Shown: in pieces, positions 17,253-25,962 of the stretch
Layout of the letters: each line of letters starts with the position of its first letter
Position numbering within the stretch: position 1 is the first letter of the stretch
Assembly: GCA_002869845.2 (NCBI GenBank)
Contig: NEWS02000007.1
Location: 339,466-403,465 of the forward strand
From: Nitrospira sp. CG24B
GTDB taxonomy: Bacteria > Nitrospirota > Nitrospiria > Nitrospirales > Nitrospiraceae
DNA length: 64,000 nt
Direction: 5' to 3'
Position numbers and translations under genes: made by a program
Notes under the pieces: model-generated
The model's database searches: none
Seen by the model: the letters and a program-made list of their open reading frames with translations, nothing else
Told to the model about the DNA's origin: nothing

Positions 17253-18176
17253 ATGATCAAGATCCTATTAGTCGAAGACAACGACGTTGATGCACGCCTG
17301 ACTCAAGATATTCTGGCAGAATGGGGCATGGAAGAATTCGAGATCATCCATGTGACCCGCCTGAGCGACGCTGTCACCCGCCTAGCGCGCATACGTTTTG
17401 ATGCCGTCCTTCTCGACCTGTCACTCCCGGACGGTTATGGCCTCTCAACCGTGCGTCAAATGCAAGCCGCGAATCCGACGATTGCCATCATCGTGCTCAG
17501 CGGGCTCAATGATCAAACGCTCGCGCTACAGGCTCTCCAGAATGGAGCACAGGATTACCTCGTCAAGGGACAAGGGCCGTCGGAGCTGTTGGCTCGCTCA
17601 ATTCACTATGCCATCGAACGAAAGCGGGCTGAAGAGCGGCTGACCTACCTGGCCCAATATGATCAGCTGACAGGCTTAGTGAACCGCACGTTGTTTCGTG
17701 ATCGCCTGATCCAAGCCATGGCCCGCAGCAAACGGCTCCAACAGCCTCTCGGTCTCATGCTGCTCGATCTTGATCACTTCAAGCCGGTGAACGATACTAT
17801 GGGGCACAGTGTCGGTGATCAGCTTTTGAAGGCCGTCGCTGAACGACTGCAAGAGTGTGTCCGCGAGGTAGACTCAGTCGCCCGTATGGGAGGAGATGAG
17901 TTTACCATTATCCTGGAAGGCCTGACGTGCGAAGAGGACATCACGTTGGTCGCCCAGCGAATCACCAAGCGATTGGCGGAACCATTCCACCTTGGAGAGC
18001 ACCGAGCGTTAATTGGAGTCAGTATCGGGATTACCGTCTACCCAACCGATGATCACGAAGTTGATGAGCTCTTGAAGCATGCCGACGCCGCAATGTATCG
18101 AGCCAAACAACAAGGGGGAAGTTCTTTTCAATTTCACATTCCCGATGCTTCGTCTTCCTCTACCTGCTTCAGTTAA
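17253..18176 (+). CDS. Response regulator with diguanylate cyclase (GGDEF) domain
   Basis: 307 residues from the ATG at 17253; a GTG at 17202 would add 17 unlikely residues. Residues 1-120 are a receiver domain (acidic VEDND, phosphoacceptor in LLDLSLPDG, lysine in YLVKGQG). The GGDEF domain starts near 150 with the intact active-site motif RMGGDEFTIIL. An RxxD inhibitory site (REVD) lies exactly five residues before GGDEF, so the enzyme should make cyclic di-GMP and be feedback-inhibited by it. No histidine kinase is adjacent, so the input comes from elsewhere. Orphan gene with its own promoter. Confidence 0.92.
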   Translation: MIKILLVEDNDVDARLTQDILAEWGMEEFEIIHVTRLSDAVTRLARIRFDAVLLDLSLPDGYGLSTVRQMQAANPTIAIIVLSGLNDQTLALQALQNGAQDYLVKGQGPSELLARSIHYAIERKRAEERLTYLAQYDQLTGLVNRTLFRDRLIQAMARSKRLQQPLGLMLLDLDHFKPVNDTMGHSVGDQLLKAVAERLQECVREVDSVARMGGDEFTIILEGLTCEEDITLVAQRITKRLAEPFHLGEHRALIGVSIGITVYPTDDHEVDELLKHADAAMYRAKQQGGSSFQFHIPDASSSSTCFS

Positions 18177-18209
18177 CGATCATCTATCGTTGGCAACTCC
18201 TGACTGCTC

Positions 18210-19001
18210 TTATCGACCGATCTGAGCAAGTGGTTGATCAGAGATTGAATACACACCGATCCCATTCGGTTCGAGTCGATTCATCGTCGGAAGCGCCGAT
18301 GGCGCAGGGTTGGGATGGGAATCAGGTGTCAGGAGGATGCCCCAGTGCTGATTGTTCCGACACACATTATCCACAATCAGCCCTTCGGCGTGCTGGAACA
18401 TGAGGATGCCGCTGAGCATGTTGTCTTCACACAGATTCCGCACCAGTTCCGGACGACTGCCAGAATCTCGGACCGCGATGCCAAAATGGTGATTCTCGAC
18501 ACAGCGATTATCCGCCACTCGCGGTTGGGCGCCGGCAAACACGAAAATGCCCGATTCCCGATTGCGGCACACTTCATTGTCGGTGAATGCGACACGACAT
18601 TCGGGTCCATACAACACCACGCCCGACAAAATCCCTTCCATCGCTCGGCACTGCGTGATGATGCATGTGGAGTTGAGTATATTCAGCGCTGAATGCTGGT
18701 CGCTGCCGACATAGCGGAACGTGATGCCGGTAATCCACCCTTCCGGTACCTCTTGAAGATACAACGGCCCGCTGCGGCGACAGAAGATTTGGACGCGATC
18801 TCGTCCGGCACCGACAAGCCGTATCGGCCGTTGGGTGACGACAAGCTTATCCTCATAAATCCCGGGACGGACATAGACCTGATCTGATTCAGCGGCATCC
18901 TTCAGCGCGGCACTTGGAGTGGGATAACAGCGCGGATCGGTCGGATCGACAATCAAGGTTCGTCCGCCCAGGGAGTTGGTCGGAATGGGCTCTTCACTCA
19001 C
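18210..19001 (-). CDS. Right-handed parallel beta-helix repeat protein
   Basis: 263 residues starting at a GTG with GAGGAG six bases upstream. It begins with a DUF1565-like strand set (LIVDPTDPRCYPTPSAAL, then VYVRPGIYEDKLVV) and continues with pectate-lyase/NosD-type coils of 22-24 residues, e.g. SGVVLYGPECRVAFTDNEV, SGIFVFAGAQPRVADNRC and FGIAVRDSGSRPELVRNLC. There is no signal peptide, which is unusual for polysaccharide-acting beta-helices and more like the protein-binding F-box/Fbxo11 type. Catalytic residues are not evident. Function unknown; convergent with the GGDEF gene. Confidence 0.8.
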   Translation of the reverse strand: MSEEPIPTNSLGGRTLIVDPTDPRCYPTPSAALKDAAESDQVYVRPGIYEDKLVVTQRPIRLVGAGRDRVQIFCRRSGPLYLQEVPEGWITGITFRYVGSDQHSALNILNSTCIITQCRAMEGILSGVVLYGPECRVAFTDNEVCRNRESGIFVFAGAQPRVADNRCVENHHFGIAVRDSGSRPELVRNLCEDNMLSGILMFQHAEGLIVDNVCRNNQHWGILLTPDSHPNPAPSALPTMNRLEPNGIGVYSISDQPLAQIGR

Positions 19002-19277
19002 GATGTTCTCCTCGGAAAGGTTGGTCGCGTTCTTACGGCCTTGACGGGACCTGGAGACCCTTTAAATACTGAATGCGACAAGTCAGGGACTCGAACCACA
19101 TTGTACAAAACTGTGTCTTCATTAACACCCCCTGGAAAACCCTCAAGCCGATTGGCTTCTACGATTGTGCAAGATCCTGTTTTTTAAACGTTTCGTATTC
19201 GTGAATGGCAGGAGCCCTGGCATGCTGATTGCGTGCCTAAGACCCTCGGCTGCCGTTTCAACAGATGGAGGCCTGTT

Positions 19278-19769
19278 ATGCTCCAGAAATGTCTCGGAAT
19301 TCTCATCCTCCTATTCATGTTCTTCTCGGTGGGCCAGTCCCTAGCTGCTCCTACTCAACGGCAGGATACGACCCGCCGATTATATGATCGCGTCATGGAT
19401 GAATTTAAGCACCGCGACTACAAAGCAGCCATGGCAGGTTTCCAACTCTTCATCGAACTGCATAGCGAATCCGCCTTAGCCGCCAATGCGCAATATTGGA
19501 TCGGGGAATGTCAATATCGGATGGGACGATATCGAGATGCGCTCAAGTCATTCAATGAGGTCGTGTCAAATTACCCACTCAGCCCTAAGCTGGCAGCTTC
19601 CACGCTGAAGCTCGGCCAGACGTACGCCAAATTACGGGATCATGAGACCGCACGACTGATGTTTGACCGGGTGGTGGGCCAATACCCGGATAGCGCTGAA
19701 GCAGAACTCGCTCGCAAGGCCATCGAGGCTACGGCAACCGCCGAAGACTCGACGAATCAATCGCCGTAG
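19278..19769 (+). CDS. Exported TPR protein, CpoB/YbgF-like
   Basis: 163 residues from the ATG at 19278, which has GGAGG seven bases upstream and begins a signal peptide (LGILILLFMFFSVGQSLAA). The mature protein is three tetratricopeptide units: YDRVMDEFKHRDYKAAMAGF, then AQYWIGECQYRMGRYRDAL and STLKLGQTYAKLRDHETARL. This order matches the C-terminal TPR domain of CpoB (YbgF), which coordinates PBP1B and Tol during constriction. The N-terminal trimeric coiled coil of classical CpoB is absent, and tol genes are not adjacent. Confidence 0.8.
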   Translation: MLQKCLGILILLFMFFSVGQSLAAPTQRQDTTRRLYDRVMDEFKHRDYKAAMAGFQLFIELHSESALAANAQYWIGECQYRMGRYRDALKSFNEVVSNYPLSPKLAASTLKLGQTYAKLRDHETARLMFDRVVGQYPDSAEAELARKAIEATATAEDSTNQSP

Positions 19770-19798
19770 GCATCCTCCTGTTCGATTGATGCGACTCG

Positions 19799-20305
19799 TC
19801 ACTCCTCTGCAGTGATCCCCAATCGAGTGGTCAGATCGGGCAGCGTGTGGCTTTTCTTTGGCTGCAACGTTGTCAGCCTGATCCCCGCTGCGTTCAGCAC
19901 CGACTCGATGACCTGCTGGCGTTCGGCCTGATGCAGTGGTGAAGATTCACGCTCGATCTGGACGACATGTTCGACGCGACATGACCCAGGATGGACCAAA
20001 ACAAAATCGACTCGTTTCAGTGCAATCTCTCGCAGAAGATCGGAACGCACTGTTGCCTCCGCTTCAACCTCGACGAAGGACCAGAGCGGCACCTGACTAA
20101 AGACAAGGTAGCGCTCTTGGACAGCCATTTGCAGGAGGCTATACAACGCGATTTCTTCTTCCTCGAGTAATCGGGTAGGCCCGATGGTCACGCCGGAAGG
20201 AATGGCAAATGGCGTTGTCCGCTTCTTCCTCCGTCGTGTCTTCCTCAGATAACGCCAAAGCATGATGATCCCCATAATGACGGTACCGACCAGAAGAAGT
20301 CTCAT
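19799..20305 (-). CDS. DUF2726-family membrane-anchored protein
   Basis: 168 residues: a single N-terminal helix (LLLVGTVIMGIIMLWRYL), a strongly basic stretch (RKTRRRKKR) and a C-terminal DUF2726-type domain with EEEIALYSLLQMAVQERYLVFSQVPL and VDFVLVHPGSCRVEHVVQIE. The domain resembles nuclease-like topologies in which the acidic residue of VDFVL and the residue cluster VVQIE would be catalytic. It overlaps the end of anmK by four bases (ATGA), so it is downstream in the same unit. Function unknown. Confidence 0.7.
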   Translation of the reverse strand: MRLLLVGTVIMGIIMLWRYLRKTRRRKKRTTPFAIPSGVTIGPTRLLEEEEIALYSLLQMAVQERYLVFSQVPLWSFVEVEAEATVRSDLLREIALKRVDFVLVHPGSCRVEHVVQIERESSPLHQAERQQVIESVLNAAGIRLTTLQPKKSHTLPDLTTRLGITAEE

Positions 20306-21501
20306 TTCTTTTTGCTTCCGCCTTTGCGTAATCGTAACCGCTCATACCACTGTGGGCCGCTTGGGACGATGCAACCTAATATCCTTGGGGATGCCGCCCC
20401 CGTAACCGAGGGGACGTTTCCGCACTGTTCCATAATAGTCTGATATGCGAGGACGGCAAACGCCACCGATTCCAGCGCTTTACTGTCCCAGCCATGAGCC
20501 TCGAAGGATGTGACCGGCACTGGAGCAAAGATATCCGTTAAATGTCCCATGATCGCCCGGTTCCGGACACCGCCCCCTCCCACAATCACGTCATCGATTC
20601 CCCCCTTGATCCACCGTCTGGCCGTCCCGACCGCTTCAGCAGTCCAACGGCTACAGGTGGCCAGAAGATCTTCAACCGATAACCGACGTGTGTGTTGCCA
20701 ATTGAGCAATTCATCCAGCATCTTTGTGCCGAACGCTTCGCGACCGGTCGATTTTGGCGGTGCCTGAGAGAGATAGGGATGAGCGAGAAGTTTGGCTAAT
20801 AGTCTCGAATCAACCTGGCCTTTTGCCGCCAATCGCCCCTCACGGTCCATCGAGGCACGACCATTCGTGATACGAGACATGAGCCCATCGAGCACCATAT
20901 TTGCCGGGCCCGTATCAAATGCGGCGAGTTCCGCAGAGCCTGAGCCCTTGGGAAGATAGGTCACGTTGCTGATGCCGCCAAGATTCACGATCAGCCGCGC
21001 GCGGCGCGGATGCCGAAACAGCAGCGCGTGGACCCCCGGGGTCAACGGCGCTCCCTGTCCGCCAGCCGCGATATCACGTGGACGAAAATTAGCCACCGTG
21101 GTAATCCCTGTGCGTTCGGCAATGACGGCTGGCTCAGCGATTTGCAGTGTCGACCGTATGGCGCCGACACCGGTATCTTTGATGCCATGCGGCAGGTGAT
21201 GCACGGTTTGGCCGTGAGATCCGATGAGATCTACGTCCTCTGGCGACAGTTGAGCCGACCGAATGACTCCTAAAGCGGCGTCGGCGAACCATTCACCTAA
21301 GAGCGCATTCAGATGGCAAATATCCGTCACCGTTCCCGACACCGAGGCAGAGAGAATGCGTTGCTGCAGCGAACGCGGATAGGAAAGTGAATGAAACGCA
21401 ATCATCTCGACTCTAAGACCCGCTTTCTGGCGGGCAATGGTGACCAGCGCCGCATCGACTCCGTCGGCTGAAGTTCCTGACATCAATCCGACAACGTTCA
21501 T
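20302..21501 (-). CDS. anmK: Anhydro-N-acetylmuramic acid kinase AnmK
   Basis: 399 residues from the ATG at 21501 (AAGGA eight bases upstream). AnmK opens and phosphorylates 1,6-anhydro-N-acetylmuramic acid during cell-wall recycling. Blocks: GLMSGTSADGVDAAL at residues 5-19, NLGGISNVTYLP near 196, FDTGPANMVLD near 218 and VGGGGVRNRAIM near 323. The frame extends to 21543, but that 14-residue extension precedes the normal start. Coupled downstream to the DUF2726 gene. Confidence 0.95.
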   Translation of the reverse strand: MNVVGLMSGTSADGVDAALVTIARQKAGLRVEMIAFHSLSYPRSLQQRILSASVSGTVTDICHLNALLGEWFADAALGVIRSAQLSPEDVDLIGSHGQTVHHLPHGIKDTGVGAIRSTLQIAEPAVIAERTGITTVANFRPRDIAAGGQGAPLTPGVHALLFRHPRRARLIVNLGGISNVTYLPKGSGSAELAAFDTGPANMVLDGLMSRITNGRASMDREGRLAAKGQVDSRLLAKLLAHPYLSQAPPKSTGREAFGTKMLDELLNWQHTRRLSVEDLLATCSRWTAEAVGTARRWIKGGIDDVIVGGGGVRNRAIMGHLTDIFAPVPVTSFEAHGWDSKALESVAFAVLAYQTIMEQCGNVPSVTGAASPRILGCIVPSGPQWYERLRLRKGGSKKK

Positions 21502-21589
21502 CTCCGGTATCCTTTCATGATCGCCTGAATGCTGAGGGCTCATGAGAGTGCTACGCTAATCGAACTTTCGTGTACGGTCAAGGAGGCGA

Positions 21590-21679
21590 ATGGACAGGGC
21601 CTATGAGCAGTACCGCCCTCATGGCGTCGTTGACACCGTCAGACGCGGATGGTACCGTCCCCGCCGATGTTTCTTCTGA
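21590..21679 (+). CDS. Possible leader peptide upstream of and overlapping the metal-binding protein gene
   Basis: 29-codon frame with the only strong ribosome-binding site in the leader (AAGGAGG five bases before the ATG). It ends after the start codons of the metal-binding protein gene in another frame. It has no cysteine/histidine cluster. It could serve translational coupling, because neither candidate start of the downstream gene has a Shine-Dalgarno sequence. A chance open frame is possible. Confidence 0.35.
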   Translation: MDRAYEQYRPHGVVDTVRRGWYRPRRCFF

Positions 21680-22599
21680 CTCAAGTGCGCAAGCTATATT
21701 CTTTCTTGCTCCTCGCCCTGCTAGCTGGTTTCCTTCCACCTCTTGGCACCGTGACGGAAGCTCGCGACCCGATTCCGATTGTGGTCACCATTCCTGTTCT
21801 GAAGGATTTGGCAGAGCAGGTCGGTGGCCCCCATGTACGAGTCACATCGTTATTGAGCGGCTATGAAAATGAGCATACCTATTCACCAAAACCCACCGAT
21901 CTGATCGCAGTCCGGAAGGCCAGACTGTTATTGGAGATCGGCATGGGACTTGAGGTGTGGGTTTCATCGCTGGTGAAGAACGCGGGTGGCCAATCGTTAC
22001 GTGTGATTACCACCTCTCACGGCGTTGAGCTGATTCACGACGATACTGATGCACATGAAGGGACACATCACGACGGGAAAGCCGGGAATCCGCATGTCTG
22101 GCTGGACCCTGAAAATGTCGCCATCATGCTGCGCCACATTACCGAAGCCCTCATTGAAGTGGACCCAAGTCATACAACGGAATTCCGAACCAATCAAGCG
22201 GCCTATCTTCAACAGCTTAGTCAGTTGCAACAGGAACTCTCCGCGCGTATCCAGCGGCTCTCCGACCGACGATTCATCGCTCATCATCCAGCGTGGCCCT
22301 ATTTGGCAAAGCGATTCAGCCTCGACATTGTTGGCACGATCCACATGCAGTCCGGCACAGAACCCTCCGCCCTTCATCTGCAAGCGCTCATCCAGAAGAT
22401 GAGACGGGACCATATCAAGGTGATCGTATCCGAGATTCAACTCAGTCAGCGACTTCCGGAGCTACTGGCGAGGGAAACCAAGGCCCACGTCGTCGTCTTG
22501 ACCACGATGCCAGGCGGTTTGGAGGGAACGGCGACCTACCTCGACATGCTTCGCTATAATGTGCTCCAATTGGCCCGCGCATTAGAAACGACCTCGTAG
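21649..22599 (+). CDS. Metal ABC transporter substrate-binding protein (ZnuA-like)
   Basis: 316 residues. Signal sequence with hydrophobic SFLLLALLAGFLPPL. The cluster A-1 periplasmic metal receptor fold shows ligand histidines in NEHTYSPKP, NPHVWLDPENV and AHHPAWPYLAKRF, plus a histidine/aspartate-rich loop (HDDTDAHEGTHHDG) that is typical of zinc rather than manganese receptors. It delivers metal to the permease encoded two genes downstream. Starts at 21649 or at ATG 21667; both lack a ribosome-binding site and lie inside the possible leader peptide. Confidence 0.9.
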   Translation: MVPSPPMFLLTQVRKLYSFLLLALLAGFLPPLGTVTEARDPIPIVVTIPVLKDLAEQVGGPHVRVTSLLSGYENEHTYSPKPTDLIAVRKARLLLEIGMGLEVWVSSLVKNAGGQSLRVITTSHGVELIHDDTDAHEGTHHDGKAGNPHVWLDPENVAIMLRHITEALIEVDPSHTTEFRTNQAAYLQQLSQLQQELSARIQRLSDRRFIAHHPAWPYLAKRFSLDIVGTIHMQSGTEPSALHLQALIQKMRRDHIKVIVSEIQLSQRLPELLARETKAHVVVLTTMPGGLEGTATYLDMLRYNVLQLARALETTS

Positions 22600-22637
22600 C
22601 CGTGGTCAGACGACCCCCGGAAGGAGCTTCGTATTTC

Positions 22638-23429
22638 GTGTCAGATCCCCGCGAGCCAATCATCCGTTTTGAGCATGCCTCCTTCGGGTTTCCCGGGCTC
22701 ATCGCCCTCAAAGACATTTCGTTGGCTATCTACGAGGGCGAGTTCATTGGAATTATCGGCCCAAATGGATCAGGCAAAACGACGTTGTGTCGTGCCGTAC
22801 TGGGGCTTCTTGCCCCCGTGGAGGGACATCTTCATATCTTCGACTGCGCCTGCGACGCACTCCGCTGCCACCATCGCGCCAAAATCGGCTACCTCCCGCA
22901 GAAAGGGGTCGTCGATCGGAATTTTCCAGTGACGGTCCTCGAAACAGTAATGATGGGTCGTTACGGAGCGCTGGGCCTGTTCACACGTCCAGGCAGGAAA
23001 GATCGTGACATCGCGCAGGAAGCCCTGGCTCAGGTGGGAATGGATTCTCACAAGGATCATTCACTTGGGCAACTATCCGGTGGGCAACAACAGCGCGTCT
23101 TTATCGCCAGGGCGCTAGCACAGCAGCCGAAGGTCCTCATATTGGATGAACCGACAACCGGTCTGGATATTACCGCTCAACACAATGTCATCGAGCTCGT
23201 GCAACAGCTGCATGATGAACTCAAATTGACCGTCCTCTTGATTACGCACGACATTAATATGATTCGCTCACGGGTCGATCGATTGGTTCTTCTCAAAACC
23301 AGACTCTTCGCCGCCGCCCCCCCCGCAGAAGTCCTCAAGCCGGAGATTCTTCACCAAGTGTACGGCAAAGACTTGGTGATTACAGAGAAAGATCTCGTCA
23401 TCGTCGAAGATTACCACCATCACCACTAG
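22638..23429 (+). CDS. Metal ABC transporter ATP-binding protein (ZnuC-like)
   Basis: 263 residues from a GTG at 22638, with GGAAGGAG upstream; a GTG at 22602 gives 12 more residues but without a ribosome-binding site. Walker A is GPNGSGKTT, the signature is LSGGQQQR and Walker B is VLILDEPTTGLD followed by the H-loop ITHD. It energises the zinc/manganese importer with the receptor before it and the permease after it. The protein ends in a run of four histidines (EDYHHHH), which could sense or buffer the transported metal at the cytoplasmic face. Confidence 0.92.
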   Translation: MSDPREPIIRFEHASFGFPGLIALKDISLAIYEGEFIGIIGPNGSGKTTLCRAVLGLLAPVEGHLHIFDCACDALRCHHRAKIGYLPQKGVVDRNFPVTVLETVMMGRYGALGLFTRPGRKDRDIAQEALAQVGMDSHKDHSLGQLSGGQQQRVFIARALAQQPKVLILDEPTTGLDITAQHNVIELVQQLHDELKLTVLLITHDINMIRSRVDRLVLLKTRLFAAAPPAEVLKPEILHQVYGKDLVITEKDLVIVEDYHHHH

Positions 23430-23445
23430 GAATGGACTTCAGACA

Positions 23446-24276
23446 ATGCTCGATCTCCTCGCCTACGATTTCATGCAACGCTCCCTCCTCGCCGCCGCGA
23501 TGGTGGGTGGGCTCTGTTCAGTTATCGGAGTGTTTGTGGTCCTGCGTGGATTGGCGTTCGTGGGAGCTGGGACATCACACGCCGCATTTGCGGGCGTGAC
23601 ACTCGGCTACTTGATGGGATGGCCTCCCCTGTTGCTGGCCATTGTGTTCGGCCTTGCGACGGTTTGGATTACCGGTTGGGTTGAAGAACGGGGCAGGATG
23701 AAGCTGGATGTCTCTATCGGTATTCTCTATACCACGACAATGGCACTGGGTATTCTCTTCATTGGGTTGATGAAAAGCTACAATGCCGAGGTCTACGGGT
23801 ACTTATTCGGCAGCGTGCTATCGGTCACACCTGAGGAACTGAGCGTCATCGGAGCGTTGACCGTCCTCGTCTTAGGGCTCCTCCTGCTGTTCTCAAAAGA
23901 ACTCTATTTTATCGCGTTCGACCAAGAGATGGCTGAAGCCTCCGGCGTCCCTGCACGGCAAATCTTTTTCCTCCTCCTGACGTTGGTCGCCTTGACAGTG
24001 GTGGTCTCATTGAAAACCGTCGGAGCGATCTTGGTCTTTGCCATGATCCTGATTCCAGCCTCGACCGCCTACCAACTCACGCATAGCCTTGCAACACTGA
24101 CTCTGTATTCCGCAACGATCGGGATATTCACCTCGATTGCTGGTGTCTTGATTTCCGCGTTTTGGGATGTGCCCTCAGGGCCCGCCATCGTTCTCTTAGC
24201 GACCACCATATTTTTCATCTCAGTCTTCTTCTCGCCAAAACGCAGGCGGCGAATACAGCTCGTTCATTCCCATTGA
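23446..24276 (+). CDS. Metal ABC transporter permease (ZnuB-like)
   Basis: 276-residue inner-membrane protein with about eight hydrophobic helices of the ABC-3 (zinc/manganese/iron chelate) family. Recognisable blocks are RGLAFVGAGTSHAAFAGV near residues 30-47 and LKTVGAILVFAMILIPAST near 188-206. It follows the ATPase by 16 bases and is the last gene of the unit. A perfect hairpin lies about 70 bases downstream. Confidence 0.92.
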   Translation: MLDLLAYDFMQRSLLAAAMVGGLCSVIGVFVVLRGLAFVGAGTSHAAFAGVTLGYLMGWPPLLLAIVFGLATVWITGWVEERGRMKLDVSIGILYTTTMALGILFIGLMKSYNAEVYGYLFGSVLSVTPEELSVIGALTVLVLGLLLLFSKELYFIAFDQEMAEASGVPARQIFFLLLTLVALTVVVSLKTVGAILVFAMILIPASTAYQLTHSLATLTLYSATIGIFTSIAGVLISAFWDVPSGPAIVLLATTIFFISVFFSPKRRRRIQLVHSH

Positions 24277-24345
24277 CATACCTCAGGATCGAGCAAGATC
24301 CATCGCCGACAGCTAAGGCTGAAGTAGATCTTGTACCGAAGAAGA

Positions 24346-24373
24346 AGTCCCCCGCCTTTACAAGCGGGGGACT
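24346..24373. terminator. Bidirectional terminator-like hairpin between convergent genes
   Basis: A perfect 10-base stem (AGTCCCCCGC / GCGGGGGACT) with an 8-base loop. On the minus strand it is followed by TCTTCTTC, so it should end the outer-membrane barrel transcript; on the plus strand it may also stop the metal-transporter message, although there is no T-run there. Confidence 0.65.
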
Positions 24374-24450
24374 CGACTTGACGCCTGCGAGTATTTCGGT
24401 TGGCCAGGGCTAGCGCTTGGGACAGTGTTCGTTTACCTGGCTTGTTGGAA

Positions 24451-25023
24451 TTAGAACGTATGGCGTACGCCGAAGAGGAGGCCGATGGTGGAGCCATCGC
24501 TCGTGGGATGATTTCGCTTCCACGCTGTTTCCACGTTCAGCATGAGGCCTTTTGGCGCACTCGACACTAAATTGGTCAGGGCATAGTCCATGCCTCCACC
24601 AACGCGCCAAGCAAATGTATCCGAGACATCACGCGTATTGATATTTACCCCAATACCGGTCGTGACATACGGCACGAACGGACCAAAATGGCCTGGACGA
24701 TACTCAAGATTAACCGGAAGTATCGAAATGGTATTGACCGCGCCACTTCCTGCATCAACCCCGTGCCGTTCCCATTCCACCATCATACCGACTCGAAACC
24801 ACTTATTGAGCCCGTACATGCCTTGGAAATTGACCAGTGGCCCAACGGTCGACACGCCGGAACTTTGAGTCGTGAAACTCGGTCCCACCCGAAAGCCGCC
24901 GGTGATTTTCCCCTCTTCAGCCATTCCCTCATGAACCCAAGCCAAATCCGTAGCCTGTGCGGTACCGGTCAACAAGGTGAGGCTGACAACCGCCGTAGCG
25001 AAATACTGTCGAACTCTCTGCAT
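24451..25023 (-). CDS. Outer-membrane beta-barrel protein (paralogue A)
   Basis: 190 residues; AGGAGGG five bases before the ATG. Signal peptide VVSLTLLTGTAQAT, then amphipathic strands ending in GLLFGVRHTF with a terminal phenylalanine. It is clearly paralogous to the barrel encoded divergently at 25247: both share GFRVG, the GPLVN-QG-Y-LN-W-VGMM-EWERH block and NTFAWR/DTFAWR-G-G-DY. Probably an eight-stranded barrel in the OmpW/Omp_b-brl group. Function unknown. Confidence 0.8.
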   Translation of the reverse strand: MQRVRQYFATAVVSLTLLTGTAQATDLAWVHEGMAEEGKITGGFRVGPSFTTQSSGVSTVGPLVNFQGMYGLNKWFRVGMMVEWERHGVDAGSGAVNTISILPVNLEYRPGHFGPFVPYVTTGIGVNINTRDVSDTFAWRVGGGMDYALTNLVSSAPKGLMLNVETAWKRNHPTSDGSTIGLLFGVRHTF

Positions 25024-25151
25024 GATTCCCTCCTGTATAGAAAACGATTACTTCACCAGAACTGTAACCGAGGGTCCACTGATGATTCAAGACCAACTCC
25101 GGAAAACCCTGTAGAAAGTGATGGACGCGATGGGTGACGCTCTGCTAATCA

Positions 25152-25201
25152 CGTGATGCCTAAATTGCCGTCACCTACAGTGCGAAAATAGTGGCATCAC
25201 G
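25152..25201. promoter_or_regulatory. Inverted repeat between divergent barrel genes
   Basis: CGTGATGCC (25152-25160) and GGCATCACG (25193-25201) are perfect nine-base inverted arms separated by 32 bases, in the 223-base region from which both paralogous barrel genes are transcribed outward. It ends 45 bases before the plus-strand gene. It is placed like a shared operator, but no regulator is adjacent. Confidence 0.4.
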
Positions 25202-25246
25202 AGTGACTGGGATACATGCCAGGCCGTGATATGAGAGGGGGAGGTT

Positions 25247-25876
25247 ATGCCTAGACAGGTGTTCAGAATACAACTGATTGGGTTACTGTTTGCAATTTGT
25301 ATCACCGTGTTCCCTCTTTCACACACCGCCCTGGCGGAAGAGTTCAGTGGGACCGAACCAGGCAAATGGATGCTCGGCTTTCGGGTGGGATTTGCTCCAC
25401 TGACTCAACAGCTCTCGGAAAATACCTCAACATCGATCGGACCACTGGTCAATCTTCAAGGGCTGTATAGCCTCAATTCGTGGCTCTTGGTTGGAATGAT
25501 GCTGGAGTGGGAGCGACATAGCGTGCGCGTTGAACAGCCAGACGTGGATCTCGGACATCAAGATACCGTATCGGTGCTGCCGACCCTGGAAATACGGCCG
25601 GTCAGATTAGGCCAGGTCATCCCGTATGTGAATATGAGCTTTGGTGTGAATGTGAACAGTTTCGGTGAAGACACGGCGATTCGGATCAGTCCCAGCAATA
25701 CGTTTGCCTGGCGACTCGGGTGGGGAGCGGATTACAAGCTCAATGACCGGTTCGCACTCAATGGAGAATGGGCCTACAAACGGAACGACGGCCATACGAC
25801 CGGTACCGGCGGACGGAACGATGACTGGAACGCATCCTCGTTTGGCTTTTTATTCGGAGGAAAGATGTTCTTCTAG
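25247..25876 (+). CDS. Outer-membrane beta-barrel protein (paralogue B)
   Basis: 209 residues; GGGGGAGG before the ATG. Signal peptide LIGLLFAICITVFPLSHTALAEE. The mature strands mirror paralogue A and end GFLFGGKMFF. It has an insertion around QPDVDLGHQDTVSVLP and a longer loop EDTAIRISPSNTFAW, so surface loops differ while the barrel core is kept. The two genes are divergent copies from an old duplication. Confidence 0.8.
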   Translation: MPRQVFRIQLIGLLFAICITVFPLSHTALAEEFSGTEPGKWMLGFRVGFAPLTQQLSENTSTSIGPLVNLQGLYSLNSWLLVGMMLEWERHSVRVEQPDVDLGHQDTVSVLPTLEIRPVRLGQVIPYVNMSFGVNVNSFGEDTAIRISPSNTFAWRLGWGADYKLNDRFALNGEWAYKRNDGHTTGTGGRNDDWNASSFGFLFGGKMFF

Positions 25877-25962
25877 ACACATGCCAGCTCAAGCGCGAGA
25901 GGCTACACCACTCATACTTAGCGAGGGTACAAACCCTGTCGTTGAAGGATACCGGCTCACTA

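Noticed and set aside
24688..25137. 149-codon plus-strand frame
   Set aside because: Antisense to outer-membrane paralogue A; no ribosome-binding site.
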